Positions 11,394 through 24,700 of a stretch of 64,000 nucleotides of DNA are shown here, piece after piece. Position 1 is the first letter of the stretch, and every line of letters begins with the position of its first letter. Position numbers and translations under genes: made by a program. This DNA comes from Phascolomyces articulosus (Eukaryota; Mucoromycota; Mucoromycetes; Mucorales; Lichtheimiaceae): NCBI GenBank assembly GCA_025677815.1, contig JAIXMP010000026.1, positions 599,562 to 663,561 on the forward strand, written 5' to 3'. The notes beneath the pieces are model-generated. The model had not been told where the DNA came from, ran no database searches, and saw only the letters and a list, made by a program, of their open reading frames with translations.

Positions 11394-13591
11394 ATGGACC
11401 GTTCAAACCCACAACAAAAACAGAAATCATTATCGGCTTATAAAGTCGTTATAGCTTATGATTTCGGTACAACCTATTCAGGAGCTGCTTATGCTTTTAA
11501 TAATTTATCACCTGCCGAAGTATTTGATATTCAAAATTGGTAAAAAAAAAAATACAAAAAGGAACACGAAACACTAAATCCATCTTTCTTGAAGTCCATA
11601 TTTTTTAATATACATACATGATACTGTTCCTAGGCCTCAGAAAGATGGTAATTTTTACCCAAAAGTACCAACAGTATCAGTTTATCCACGTACAGATCAA
11701 CAACAAAGCAATCCATTCAACCGATTGACACTGTCAGAATGGGGTCATAGAGCCAAGAAGGCAATGTTAAAACCAGGTGCCACAAAACAAAATGTACTTC
11801 TTTCTCAGTTCAAGCTCCAACTGGACGATTCTTTAAACCGCCCGCCACTTGAAAATGGATTGTAAGTGATATTGTATACTAATATTCCTCATACATGTAC
11901 ATGCTTTTCTATTATTTACATTCACAAAGTAACTTAACTCACTATCATGTAAAATTAATAGAATGCCTGTTCAAGCAGTAGCAGATTACCTGTCCAAGTT
12001 ACACCAATATACTTTAGAAGAATTAAAACGTGGATTTGCCAATAATTATCATTCTGGCACTTTTCGTTATTGTCTTACAGTCCCAGCTGTGTGGTCAGAC
12101 AAGGCCAAAAGCACAATGCGACAAGCAGCTATTCAAGCAGGTATCATCACACCTTCCGATCCACCGGATCGACTTCTTCTTGTTTCAGAACCTGAGGCAG
12201 CTGCCATCTACTGTGAGAAAACAATGGCAGATCAAGTGCAGCTTAAAGATAAAGATCGTATTATGATTTGTGATGCTGGAGGTGGTACTGTGGATCTTAT
12301 TGTATTTCAAGTGCATTTTACAAAAGATTCAAGGAGTGACGATTTATCGGCTGGAAGAAAAAACAATCGAGAGCTGAAAGAAGTCGCCCAAGGAATAGGT
12401 GAAAGTTGTGGTAGTGTGTATTTGGATCATAATTTTCAAGAATTACTGAAGAAGAAATTGGGAAAGAAAGTTATGAGAAAAGTCACTCCACGGGAAATGT
12501 ATGGTATGATGGAATATTTTATCGGTGCTATTAAGCCAGATTTTAATGGAGTGGATGATCATTTTGTGGAATTACCACGTTCAGTAAGAACGAAGGATTT
12601 ACCAGCAAGTGTACGCAATAATGATGATGATGGATGTTTGGATGAAGGAATGTTGAAATTATCGGGCCAGGAGCTCAAAGATAAAGTGTTTGATCCTGTG
12701 ATTGATAAAGTGGTAAGTGGAATTACATGCACTAAAATAAACTCCATCATTATTACCTTAAACTGAAGTTGCTTTTTAATATGTTGGCGTTTACTGATAC
12801 AGTTATCGCTTATTGATCGTCAATTTAAACAAATCGCTGGTGGCAAACTAAACTTCCTCTTCCTTGTGGGAGGATTTGGTTCATCCAAATATTTATACCA
12901 GAGAGTTCGAAAAGAGTTTCATGGGACTAAAGCAAAACAAATTGCATGTCCATCAGAACGTGCTGCTTTGGCTGTTGTACGTGGAGCCACCTATTACGGC
13001 CTCAATCCTCGAATTGTTGTTTCACGAGTATCAAGAAGAGCTTATGGTGTCGTTACGAAAATGGCTTATGAAGAAAACATTGATCCTGTTTCCAAACGTG
13101 TAGTGAATGCAGTTGGTGAAGTACGATGCACGGACCGGTTTCAAACTTACATACAGAAAAATGAGGAATTACCAGTTGATCATTGTGTTAGCAAACAATT
13201 CCGAGCCTTTTATGGAACCCGGAAAGTCCATGATATTAGTCTTTATGCTACGGAAAATGACACTATCCCACGCTATTGTGATGATCCAGGTGTACATCGC
13301 ATTGGAGTCGTAGAAGTACCAATTCCTAAGATCCCAAATATGAAGAAAAATGAGACTGTTAATATTACTATTAGGTACTATTTGTTTGTATTTGTGATCT
13401 TCATTTCATTACTGTTGGTATATACGTAATAGAATACTATACTAATGATGTCTTAAACAATATGTAATGATGGGGTGGAATATAGAATGTATTTTGGTAG
13501 AACAGAAATTCTAATGGAAGCAGAATTTAAGACCGGAGAAAAACATGTCTTCCATTGTGATTTTGATGCTATAAATAATTACGGTTCGTAA
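11394..13591 (+). CDS. Hsp70-like (HSPA12-type) ATPase B, 600 aa, 5 exons
   Basis: Exons 11394-11539, 11634-11861, 11962-12712, 12803-13374 and 13486-13591. Exons 2, 4 and 5 have exactly the same lengths as in copy A (228, 572 and 106 nt) and all four introns interrupt the same codons in the same phase. The ATPase motifs are intact: YDFGTTYSG (residues 22-30), CDAGGGTVD and LVGGFGSSKYL. The main differences are in the N-terminal 15 residues, a shorter variable loop after the phosphate-2 motif (exon 3 is 18 nt shorter) and the region after the adenosine motif. Intact catalytic motifs in both copies argue that both are functional and diverging rather than one decaying. Role as for copy A: an actin-fold ATPase of unknown client. 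Confidence 0.92.
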
Positions 13592-15933
13592 CAATTTGGT
13601 ATATACTACTACCAACATGCGGCAACAACAACTCCGAAATTAACATATTTACCTATTATTATTTAACGCACAAAATCATGGGAGGATCTGTTATGAATCA
13701 TAATATATGATAAGTCACTCGTAGACGGTTTATTTTGCTAGCTTTACACTATTTTTTTTTTTTTTTTGCTTTTTTGTGAATTCTATAATATAAGTCTTTA
13801 ATACTTTTATTTTTTATAATAATGATTATATAAGTATAATAACCCTAAACTCTTGTTTTCCTTGTACGTTTTTTTATTATAAAAACATGGAGTTCCATTT
13901 TCACAACTAAATTTTCTTTTTTCCTAATTAGAATGGTCAGCATCCTTGAATCTTTTTTTGGTGAGGGTAAGTTATGGTGTTTTGAATAATAAAAAAACAC
14001 GAAATAAACAGCATGTATCTTTTTCCTCGCAATACAGAAGCAAATTAATAAGCTATAATAAAAAAAAATCTATAGGCAGAATACTTATACGTCGTAGAGG
14101 GAGAAATTTGTTGACTGATCCTCTATCAAGAATGATAGATTTGATCTTAGCCAAAAGGCCAGTGAAGATTGTCAAGAATGATAAATAGATGTTTACTAAT
14201 TGCTGCAGTTCTATTCAGTACCTATAACCACAAGTTAATATTTTTAATCTATAAATGTTGTGGACATGATGGTTGAATCAGAACTATTTTTCATATAAGT
14301 CATTGTTTATAATGGTTGGTCTGATGAGGTAATTTGTGATAAGCTTTCTTGGAGTTCTACTTCATTTGTGATTCTTTTAGTTTTATAACAGGATTATTCT
14401 TTTACTGCTTTCCTTTTAAGAACTAAAATCTGTACATCTTTATATATGGAAATTACTCCCATAGAATTTGTTGGGCTTTAAGCATGATAAAATTTTGGGA
14501 CATGGTAAAGCAAAAACGGCGCACATTTGTTCTATTTTTGACATTTGACACGTGTACCACATAAATAAAGATTACATAACTTAAACGCATAACGAGAATA
14601 AAATAACAAAACGCTAAATGAAATCTTTGGTGATATTACACTTATATTGATCCCACGTAGTGTGTATTATATATTTGCATGGAACAAATGAATGAATACT
14701 CTAACATGTAAGATTATGAACGTTCAAAAGAAGCAACTCTCAATTAAATGAGTTACTCAAGCATGAATAGCCGAATATTATTATAATTTCTGTTTGATCA
14801 CGATAACTTCCATGATTGCCATGGGCTATTATAATATAATAGCACTAACGTACCTTTGTTCCAGTGATGAAAAATCTGCAAAAGCCTGCAATGAGAATAC
14901 TATCGGCTATTTTTAGTTTCTCTACTTTTTCAAGTATATACAGGTGTTTGAAACAGTTTAAGCAAAGTATAGTAGTATACCCCGTTCTGTGAGAAAAAGA
15001 ATATGGAATTACCAAATTCACACCCTCCTTTTCATATCGTCTTTAACCGAACTAAGCCCAGGAAAAATGTTGTTCAAAGGAATAGATGATTGGGGACTGG
15101 TAAATGGAAGTGGTATACAAGTATATGTTTTTGACCAGAATTTTAATTTACTGTGTTACCAATGGTATTATGATGTGATATAGGCAGAACATTCCTGTTT
15201 TTTCACTAAGCCTAGCATCAATATTGCTTCTTTGTTTTCCCTCACAACAGGTAATAAAAACTGAAAGAAAAAAAAACAAAAGTACATGTTGCCTTGATTG
15301 GTTTAGTAGAAAGAAATGATTTACGTTTAATTCATGTTATAACATAAATTAATACCGTAGGATAAAGTACCGTTTTGTATCGTAACCTGATTGATTGCTC
15401 ACTATTATTTATATGATACGATCCTGATGACAGTAGCAATAGCGTTTTTCGGAATACTTAGTGTTTTGGCTTAGCTTCCTCTATAGCTTATCCTTAATGT
15501 ATCCGTAGTGATGAAAAAAAAAACTTTATAAAGCCTTGTTTCATCCTGACATGTCTATTTTTTATTTTTTAATAAAACATCTTCTTTCTTATTCCTCCTA
15601 CAAGTATCCGGTGTATATTCTTCCGTCACTATCACTTCAATTTGCTGGATCCCTCACAAGAAAAAATATTCTCCGTCCATTTGTCGAGCTATCGTTATTA
15701 TTTGAAGTAAATAAGCAAACTATACGTTATCACTTCCATTTCTACCGTATTTACGTTGAGTTTCCTAGCTGTTTCACCTAATACCTATACCACTGTAACT
15801 GTTGTAAGTATATCTGTATGTAGAGAAATTACTTTTTTTCATTACTTGTTAAAATTTCACTAAAGTGCAATTGAACTTATTCTACAAACTCTAATAATGA
15901 TAAAAACAGAAACTATTAAATTATACTCTCAAG
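13592..15933. other. Intergenic, no supported gene
   Basis: AT-rich. A basic reading frame ends at 14188 (IGRILIRRRGRNLL...) and two others lie at 14989-15183 and 15536-15781, but none has a good start, a known motif or splice support. A TATAAA at about 15526 is too close to the next ATG to be informative. Confidence 0.35.
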
Positions 15934-16131
15934 ATGTGTTTTTTCGAAGTAGAATATTGTCATCGTCATGAAGAGATGATTGAATGGGAAATTATGCTAT
16001 GCGGTAACGCTAAAAAACAAGGAGGTAACTTTAATTGTACTCATGCCAAAGGTGTTATCAAAGAACGTGATTGTGATGAGTGTTCTGCAAGTGATAGCAG
16101 TACCAGTGATGATAGTAGTAATAACGATTAA
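15934..16131 (+). CDS. Small Cys/His-rich protein with Ser-Asp tail, 65 aa
   Basis: Single-exon ORF from an ATG at 15934. The first two thirds carry six cysteines and four histidines, including CHRHEE, MLCGN, FNCTHAK and CDEC, a spacing that could bind zinc. The last 16 residues are Ser, Asp, Thr and Asn only (SASDSSTSDDSSNND). There is no signal peptide. Small proteins with an N-terminal Cys/His pattern and a low-complexity tail are common uncharacterised fungal ORFs. The non-random composition supports coding, but no family is recognised. Confidence 0.45.
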   Translation: MCFFEVEYCHRHEEMIEWEIMLCGNAKKQGGNFNCTHAKGVIKERDCDECSASDSSTSDDSSNND

Positions 16132-18417
16132 TGCGATTCCACCTTGTAATTATCATTATATTTTATGTTGCTTGTTGATTAATAAAAATATCAGACCTGA
16201 CATTTAAAGTTACAAAAAAAAAAAAGTTTAAACATACCATTATTTTGATATAATGAAATTTTAGATAATGGCGTAGTAGGTATTGTCTATTGGATTAAAA
16301 AATGGTGTACTGCAGTTGCACTTGGTAATCTATAAAAAACTACTAAGTTCTCAAATACTGCTATACTCTTTTTTATTATTGACATGAATATAAACGTATG
16401 AAGCAAATCTTTGTAATAAATTCCAAATAAGTATGCTGCTTATTTTGTGGCATCATCAAAGCTACATATATTATATAACCATTTTCGAAAAAAAAACCAT
16501 ATCAATATTGACTAAAAATTAAACATAAATACAGTAGCAACAACAGTGAGGACAATGACAAAAAAAATTGAAAACCTTTTCACGTTGTGTGTATGAAATC
16601 CCACATAAAAGATATATAGTGAGTGCATCAGATTTTCTTTTTGATGGGCCCTATTATAAAATAAATAGATATCCGCATAATTTGTCAACCATCATCATCA
16701 TATGGTTGGCATGTCATTCTAAAAGAAAATATATAAGAGGTTTAGAGTAAAATCAATTGAATTTATCCCTCTATGATTACTTAATCTTCAAGACAGCCAA
16801 CATTTTTTATGATGCACGACGAATGTCCGTCCTCCATATTTGTTTATTTTTTCCTTTTTTAAAACTGGCTTCCGTGTGCAAGAAGAAATGTGTTTCAATT
16901 TCCCATCCTCTCTGCTTAAGTTGTTGTTGTTGTTGTTTTTTTATTTATTTTTGGCTTCTACTCATTTTGATAAACCTATTTTTTAAAAGGTAAATCCACA
17001 ATTCTAATACTCAAAATGCTATTCTACAGAACTTGTGGATTCGATTGGCGAAAAAGTTTTTTATCATCGACTAGATGGATTTTGGTAAAAGTGAAAAAAC
17101 AATTATATATATTTATAATGAGATGCACCATATACCTTGATGACTACTGGAAAAACGGTAATTGATTACTAGTCTTTCAATAATAAAAAATCACTAAAAT
17201 TAATCTTGCATAGCAATCAAAAATGTATATCATAATCGTTTGATCAGCTCTCAATATTTATTGCTAATAATGTAATGATAACGAAAGAATTTTGACGTGA
17301 TAAAATGTCAAAAACAAGGATTATGGGTGCTGTATGTTGTCATATTCTCCCTTTTCTTTGATCGGCAAAGTTCATAATATACGTGTTTTCTTGATATTTA
17401 AAAATATAAATCATCATATTCAGAAATGATAAAACAACAGTTAAAAAGATAATATGGTATCGGGAGGTACGTTGATAAATAGCCCCGATATTTTAAATAA
17501 TGGGTATTCAATAAAAGAAATTAAACGTAGAAAAAGTAAAACCTATGACAACTGAATATTCTTTATTTTTGTTTCAATAGATCATGATGAGTCTGTTATC
17601 TTAAAAAAAGAAACATCCTCCATAACACTACTGACATCACCGTTGGATTAACTGAAAAAAAGAGCAAAACAACAAAAGGGGAAAAAAAGGTTCTTGTTAG
17701 CAAATAGGTACTAGAACTAGAAGAACAAAAATATATAAATATTAGCTCATTGATTACCTTTCAATAAATGATGGAGCATTATTTTTAGCATCCAACTCAT
17801 TAATAAATAGTGGCATCTCCTCTGCATATGTTGATAGATGGATTGTTATGGTAATAAAAGAAAGAGGAGATTTCTATCTACAAACAGGTTGAATAATAAA
17901 TAAGCAACCAATTCTAAAAATAGTTGATACTATAATTGAGTGTCATATCCTGTTAATGATGATAAAGTCTTCATAAATTATAAAGAAGAATGTAATCTCT
18001 TACTGATTTTGACAAAGTTTTGGTATACTCCGTAGTATCATTGTCCTATTTTTTTTTTTTTTTTTTTACTTGGGTGAGCCTATATTATATTGAGGTTTTT
18101 TTTCATATATATTGATGCACCACCAAACACACCTTTTATTTCAGGTTTTACTCTTACTTTTACTCGTTCAGTTTACTTTATTCTCAAAGCACAAAGCTTA
18201 CATTTTTACAAGCACTCACACGCGCATTGCTATTAATACCATGTTGTTCTCAAACATGCATTTCTTTTTTACTCAAACTTGCAAAAGTCCTATCGTTACC
18301 CCCCATAGAAAATCATCATCATCGCTACTCTACTATACAATTACGCTACTATTTTATCAAACTACTGTACAACCATCCATAAAGAAAAACTCTCTTTTGT
18401 TGATTTTACCACCACAG
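16132..18417. other. Intergenic, no gene seen
   Basis: AT-rich, with a (TTG)n run near 16921-16938 and a long poly-T tract at about 18049-18067. Reading frames at 16568-16993 are low in complexity. No RNA gene or repeat family recognised. Confidence 0.35.
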
Positions 18418-18721
18418 ATGCATAAAAAGGGGCACGAAATAGAACCCACCATTAACAAAAACGCCGCCAATGCTCAAGGCCGTTTCTCCGATGAAATTAT
18501 TCGTTGTTTTCGCAAAAAAAAAAAAAAAAAAAAAAAAAAACCACACCATTGTCAATGCTGCTAGTATGAATGGTTTTTCCATGATCCCCTTAAAAGAACC
18601 ACTAGTAATAAAAATGTCGATGATGGCGGATGGTGAAAGTGAATTTGTTTTCTTCCCATCCGCCACCAAGTTTTCTCATGCTTTGTTAAGTTATCAAGAA
18701 GAAGAAATAAAGTATTATTGA
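18418..18721 (+). CDS. Hypothetical ORF split by a 27-nt poly(A) run
   Basis: From ATG 18418 the frame encodes about 32 ordinary residues (MHKKGHEIEPTIN...SDEIIRCFR), enters a run of exactly 27 A (18514-18540, nine lysines) and stops soon after at 18562-18564. Another frame directly after the run is open for 60 codons with natural-looking composition (NHTIVNAASMNGF... MMADGESEFVFFPSATKF ... LLSYQEEEIKYY) and stops at 18719-18721. The two halves would be in one frame if the run were one base shorter or two longer, so homopolymer length decides the product. Whether this is a real gene, and whether the run length is biological or a sequencing artefact, cannot be told from this sequence. No family recognised. 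Confidence 0.35.
18514..18540. repeat. Poly(A) tract of 27 nt inside an ORF
   Basis: Uninterrupted run of 27 adenines between two open frames. It is among the longest homopolymers in the window and lies where reading frames on both sides look coding. Confidence 0.9.
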
Positions 18722-21719
18722 TCAGGTAAAAAGCAACTTTATCGGCCAATGACTTCCGTCACCACCATTCAAGGATTTTTTGAGCATTGAAGAATAGCAA
18801 CAAGGTTATATTGAATGCCTATAACTATAACAAGAAAGCTATTTATTATAGTATGTGCTGTCGTCCCAGTGACAAAAGTATAAATAACTATACAATTGCT
18901 TATAAAAAATTTCTAATGAATGCGTTTTTTTTCTATATATATATCTATATTTCATTCCTTAACATTCAAATTATTATCAGCATCACCGCATATATTAATA
19001 TATAGGTAATTGAATGATAATCAATACCATTAACTTTGGCAATAATAATTATAATTAAAAGTTAGTATTAATCCTACTTCCACAGATTCAATTACGGAAA
19101 CCCTGTTACAACTTTTACTTATTTTAAATAGCCTAGCTTGCCATAGTTTACTTGAATCAAGATCAGTCGTTACCAACATGATCATGACTCCTCCAATATG
19201 AAAAAATATTCTGCCGTTATATAGATTAAAATATAAAAAAAATAATAATTGTATAACAATAATACGTATATAAAAATGTATGCAAATGCATAGTTATAGT
19301 GGTGTTTAGGTGACAAAAAAAAGGAGTAGCTATAATATTTAGTGCTGTTTTTTATTTATTGTTTCGCTAATCAGAAAAATAAACATCTTTTTGTTCATTG
19401 CATGTAATGATCTTAATAAACTTGTTTATTCGTGTATATTACACTGGCATATTTCATTGTATGCTTTGATCTATATACAAATATTTAGTTTTCATGATGC
19501 ATTTTTTTTTATATAATATCTATAGAACTCATTCTCTTTTCCCCCATTACTTGCACACATATACGTTCTCTATTTATTCTTTTTCTCTGTAGCTCTTTTA
19601 TATTCATCTTCACATTCGCATTCCTCATTTATAAACAGTGTTTTTATTTTCATCTTTACTATAACTTATAAAAGTGTGTGTGATCTACATATATACAGCA
19701 ACTCATATTCTTTTTTCCTTTATAGATCACAGAAACTATTATCTTTAAATCCATGTATGTACACACATTTTTTCTGTATCTTTCTCTCTATCAAGATTCT
19801 TACTGTTGTCAAGTTGACAAGAAGAAGAGGAAGAAGCGTCTTCTTTTTTTTTTTTTTTATCTATGATCGTTGACGCTTCGCAAAATTTTCCTTTTAAACA
19901 CTCCCATATCCTTTGTTGTCCGTTGATATGTATACATAAAAGTACATAAAAAAATTGGTATACCTCTGTTAATTAAATTATTATGATTATCATTACGAGA
20001 TTTGATATATTTATAAGTAAATCGACGATGGAATTGTTGCGACAACGACAAGTTGTCTTCCAAGCAAGAAAATCAAGATGTCTTTGTTTTAAGCTGCAAT
20101 GTAATACTGTGCTGTTCGAGAAGAATGCTATTATACAAGTATCATGAACTAATTTGTTGTTTTTAAAGAGAGTTGGTCTAACTGATATAAAAAGAGTGTC
20201 AGGTGGACTGCTCTGGGTTTAGCGTTGAGTCTTCATCATATTGAATATTATAAACAACGAAGGGTAGTTCTTTCAGTCATCAAAGTCCCTTTGCCTTCAT
20301 ATTATGACCATTGTATGTGTGTTATTTTCTGACATGAGTATCGAATAGCTCCCGATCCTTGCGAGAACATAGTCTTTTAATACGGATTTTCACAATATGT
20401 AGATTTTTATTTAAATGATTAACACACAAAAGTAAGTTGTACTGTTACCAAAATCATAGTATCTGTTATCCATGATTAAGTTGGGGTGGAGTGTGCTATT
20501 TCATTTTACAATTATTTTTATTGTGTATTTTATCAAAAGCGAGTCTCGAATATCTACGCTGAAATACTACACTTGGCTAATAACTCAACTGGAGGATATT
20601 TCCTGTATGTGTATTCTACAGAGTATTGCTTGTTGACGTGGTTATATTTAGATCAACAATATTTCACTGGATAGAACATCATGTATGATCTTAAATCTAT
20701 TGATTATATTACAAGTCGACATTACCGTCTATCGATGGCATCCTCCCTTTGAAATTTTCGAAAAATTAAATCTGTCATCTGTTCCTCTGCAATATAACTT
20801 TCACTTACTCATTGATATTCTATTGAATAATAAATAGTAAAAGTTGTATCCATTTTGAATTCAATAAAAAAAATATTATATGCGCATATTTCATTGGTAT
20901 CAATGTAGATACAACATAATTTTATATCAATAGAGCTGCAAGTAAAGCAAAATCTCGAATATTTATTTACTTCTTAAGCAACGGACATTATAATCTGACT
21001 GTAATTGGTATTATGAGGGATTAATGCCATCTGTTATTCGTGCGCTCTTCACCCAGTGCCTTCATATACTACAACAATAATTGAGATCAATCTTATTAAA
21101 ATTATAATGCTATAGTTATAATAAAATAACTAAAGAGAATCTCATTATTAATAAAGGTTTTTTTCTATGTTACTCTAATGTAATATAGCAGACATGTAAA
21201 AATTTATTATAATAATTCGCCAAATGGTTATTCCGCATACAAACGCAACAACTCATTTCGGTGTTTTAATTTTGTTAAAAGGATAAAAAAATAAATGAGT
21301 GTGCCAATAGAGCAGAGTGTTAGTCCTGTAACGAACGAAGCGTTTCACCTCTTGTTCTTTTATTCTATTTCAACAAAAAAGAAAAAAGTACGATATCAAT
21401 GTACGAAATAGCTCATTTGAAAAGAAATATATAATAACCTCGTGGGGTGGGCTGGTGAAGATTGGACCGAGTAAAAAAAAAAAAAAAAAGAGAATATATA
21501 TAAAAGAAAGAGAAACCCATTCCTTAACTACACAATCAAAAAAAAAAAAAAAAAAAAACTGTTGACAATAACGCACACCTATTGGTATTAACTTGTATAT
21601 TTTTTTTTAAAAAAAAGTTATCCTCTTCTCTCTTCTTTCTTTCACCTTTTTATAGAATAGGATTCGTAGTATATTTATATATATAAAGGGCTCATTTTTT
21701 TCTTTGGTAAAAACCGACA
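18722..21719. other. Intergenic, 5' region of the Rho GEF gene
   Basis: AT-rich without a supported gene. The last 300 nt contain several A-runs (21474-21489, 21538-21559), T-runs and a CT-rich stretch before the Rho GEF start at 21720, as in other leaders in this window. Confidence 0.35.
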
Positions 21720-24700
21720 ATGTCTGGTCAACAGCAAGGAACATATGATACGGGAGTTCCTCCAGGGTCCATGGGTGGTCTTGTTCATTCAGTAGATTCT
21801 TATTTAAACGAAATGTCTTCGGCACAGTCCGGTCATAATATTGTTCCTCAACCACGCGGACAATCACTTCAGCATCGAGCAGGCGGTAATGACTATTCTC
21901 ATCAACCCAATGTAAGCTTTTTTAAACTTTTTTAACAAAACGAAAGAGAAAAAAAAATCAGGAGAAAAAAAAAGAAATTTTAATGTGTATGGGTAAGAAG
22001 GATAATAATAGTTGTGAATAGAAATAATAATATTAACTTGTTGTCACTTTCTTATGTCATGATGGGGGGATATATGTAGAATACGCAATATGGAGGATAT
22101 TATGATTACTATGGTCAACAACATCAGCAACAAGTTGCTATGGATAATAATCGATATTCAACTACTGGTATGCAACCACAACAACAATATCAAAATGGAA
22201 TGTATGGGTCGAATGAACAACAGTATGGTGGGTATGCTTACGAAAATGCATATTCGCAGCAACAGCAACAACAAAGCTATCATCACCAAGCACCTACGAC
22301 ACCTATGCCAAACCGTACTTCAAGTGCTAATTATGGTATGGGTTATCCACCTCAACGTCTTGTTGATCCATCTGGTCCACCCCCTCCACCATCACATTAT
22401 GGAAATGCGGCCGGAAATGCTTATTCACCCCCCGTAGCATCAGCTCAACCTTATTCCACCCAAGATTATGCTCCAGTACGTGGTACACCACCAGGATCAC
22501 CCGCAGCACGACAATCTTATCAAGCAGCTTCTCCTCAGCCTCCACTACAACCTCCTCCTCCTCCTGTAGGTTATACTTCTGCAGGTTATTCACAACCTAC
22601 CGCTAGTTATTCACGACCTTCTTCTCAAGATTTTGGTGGAAATAATGGTGGAACCTATCGTTCAGATTCCATGACCACAGGCACCACGGCTGCTACTACA
22701 ACCACGACATCTCATCGACGTACACATTCTTCTTTAAAAAACACCATCATGACCATTGAAAGACCGAAATATGCCAGACCCTCGGCTATTGATACCTCAC
22801 AAACTGGAAATGATGATGATGTTCCTTTTGTTGCCGTTTCTCCGATTTCCAGTGATGATGAAGATGATGACTTTTATGGTGGTAGTGGCCCAAGCCCTGC
22901 GCCTGCTGCTGTTCCAGCACCTGCCCCTGTTCCTCCCACTAATAGCAATAACGACACTACTTCATATAATAAGAATAATAGAAATAGTAGCCCTATTATT
23001 GGTGCAGCTACTATTGTGAGTGCATCTATTGTGAATACCAATAATGAACCCTCTTCACCACCACCTACACGATTTGCTGTTGTATCACCAAGAAAACAAG
23101 AAGGAGGTTTCCCTCATGATGATTCGGATATTCGAGGAGAAGATCGACCTCAACCGACACAACGCGATTCCTCCATGTCACGTATTTCCGTGGAAGTGGA
23201 TGTAGATTATTCTATTATTTCTGAACTTTCAGAAGCATTTAGAAGACGTATGAAACGTATTACCAATGTGCGTGAAGTTAATAGTTCTGCAGAATATCCA
23301 GAATCATTTAGTGGACATGAAGCCATTGTAAGTCTTTACTTCTTTATTTTTTTTATGTGTGAAAAAAAAAAGAAAGCTGGATTACAGAAAAAGAATATTA
23401 ATATTAAACTTTACATTACTGTTTCACAGGATTTGTTACAAGAGATTTTATCCAACAAGGGAATTCCAGATGGTTATTGTATTCTTATTGCTAATGCTTT
23501 AATGAATTGTACTCCTCCTTTATTCCAACCCATTCGTCAAAATCATAAATCTCGAATTACAAATGAAGTCTATGATTCTTCAGACAAGTTTTATACATTT
23601 GATGAAGATGATTCTGATAGTGATATTCCTGTGGGTGTATTGACTTCTTTGACTAAATGTTATTCTCATGGATGTGAACCTGGTCAAGGGGGTTGTTATG
23701 CTCCAAGATGTCCTAATAAGCCAGCTATCTTTGAGAGTGAAATAATGGTAATGTATTATTACTATTATTATTATTTTATTATTGTCTTGGATGGATAGGA
23801 TGAATGAGGATAATGGAGGAGATTTATCCAAGAGGAAGATGTATCGTATCACTGACACGATTTTTATATATATAATAGGTACATGCCGGTCTTACACGTC
23901 GTTCTTCCACAAAATCAAATGCATCAATTGATGACACAAAGGTAATATTAATTTTATTTTTTTGGGTCGAGTCAGGGATGAAAAGAGGAGCATGAAAGGG
24001 AAGGAAATGCATAATGGATTTATTTTTGCATGTGAAATTTTTAAAAAAAATATTGGTATTATTGTCATATTAGTCTTTCCCTCATACGGCATGGGCTGAA
24101 CGTGTCCCTCGCGAGCTTTTGGAAAATACACCCAAGAAGGAACGAGAAAGACAGGAAGCGATTAATGAAATGATTTATTCAGAAGAAGTTTATCGTGGTG
24201 ATTTGGATATTTTGCATGAGGTAAAGTAAAAAAAAAATGGTAAAAGTGTTTTTTTTGGGGGGGTGGAGGGAAACCTATTGGTTGGACTGATATTCATTCA
24301 TTATTCTCTTTTTCAGGTGATTGTGATGCCATTACTCAAATCCAATGCAATTGAACAAGCACGTCGTAATCAGTTTGTCAAAGAAGTATTTTCCAATTAT
24401 TACATGTTACGTGAACTCAGTGATGCGTTGTACAAAGATCTTTTGGATCTTCAACGACGTTATGAAAACAAATGTGTTCCTCATATTGGTGATATTCTTG
24501 TGGATCATTTCACCTATTTCTCTGAACCATATACAACCTACACACCCAATGTTCCCTTGGCCGAATATAAGATCAAAATCGAACGTCAACGCAATTCGGA
24601 ATTCAATCGTTTCATGACCGATGTCGAAAGCAACAGTCGTATGCGTCGTTTAGCTTTCCGTCACTTTTTGTTGAATCCCATGACGCGTATGCAACGTTAT

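Noticed and set aside
18112..18417. Longer hydrophobic reading frame before the ATG at 18418
   Set aside because: Leucine/phenylalanine- and Thr/His-rich translation of CT-rich DNA; it reads as promoter or leader sequence rather than protein.
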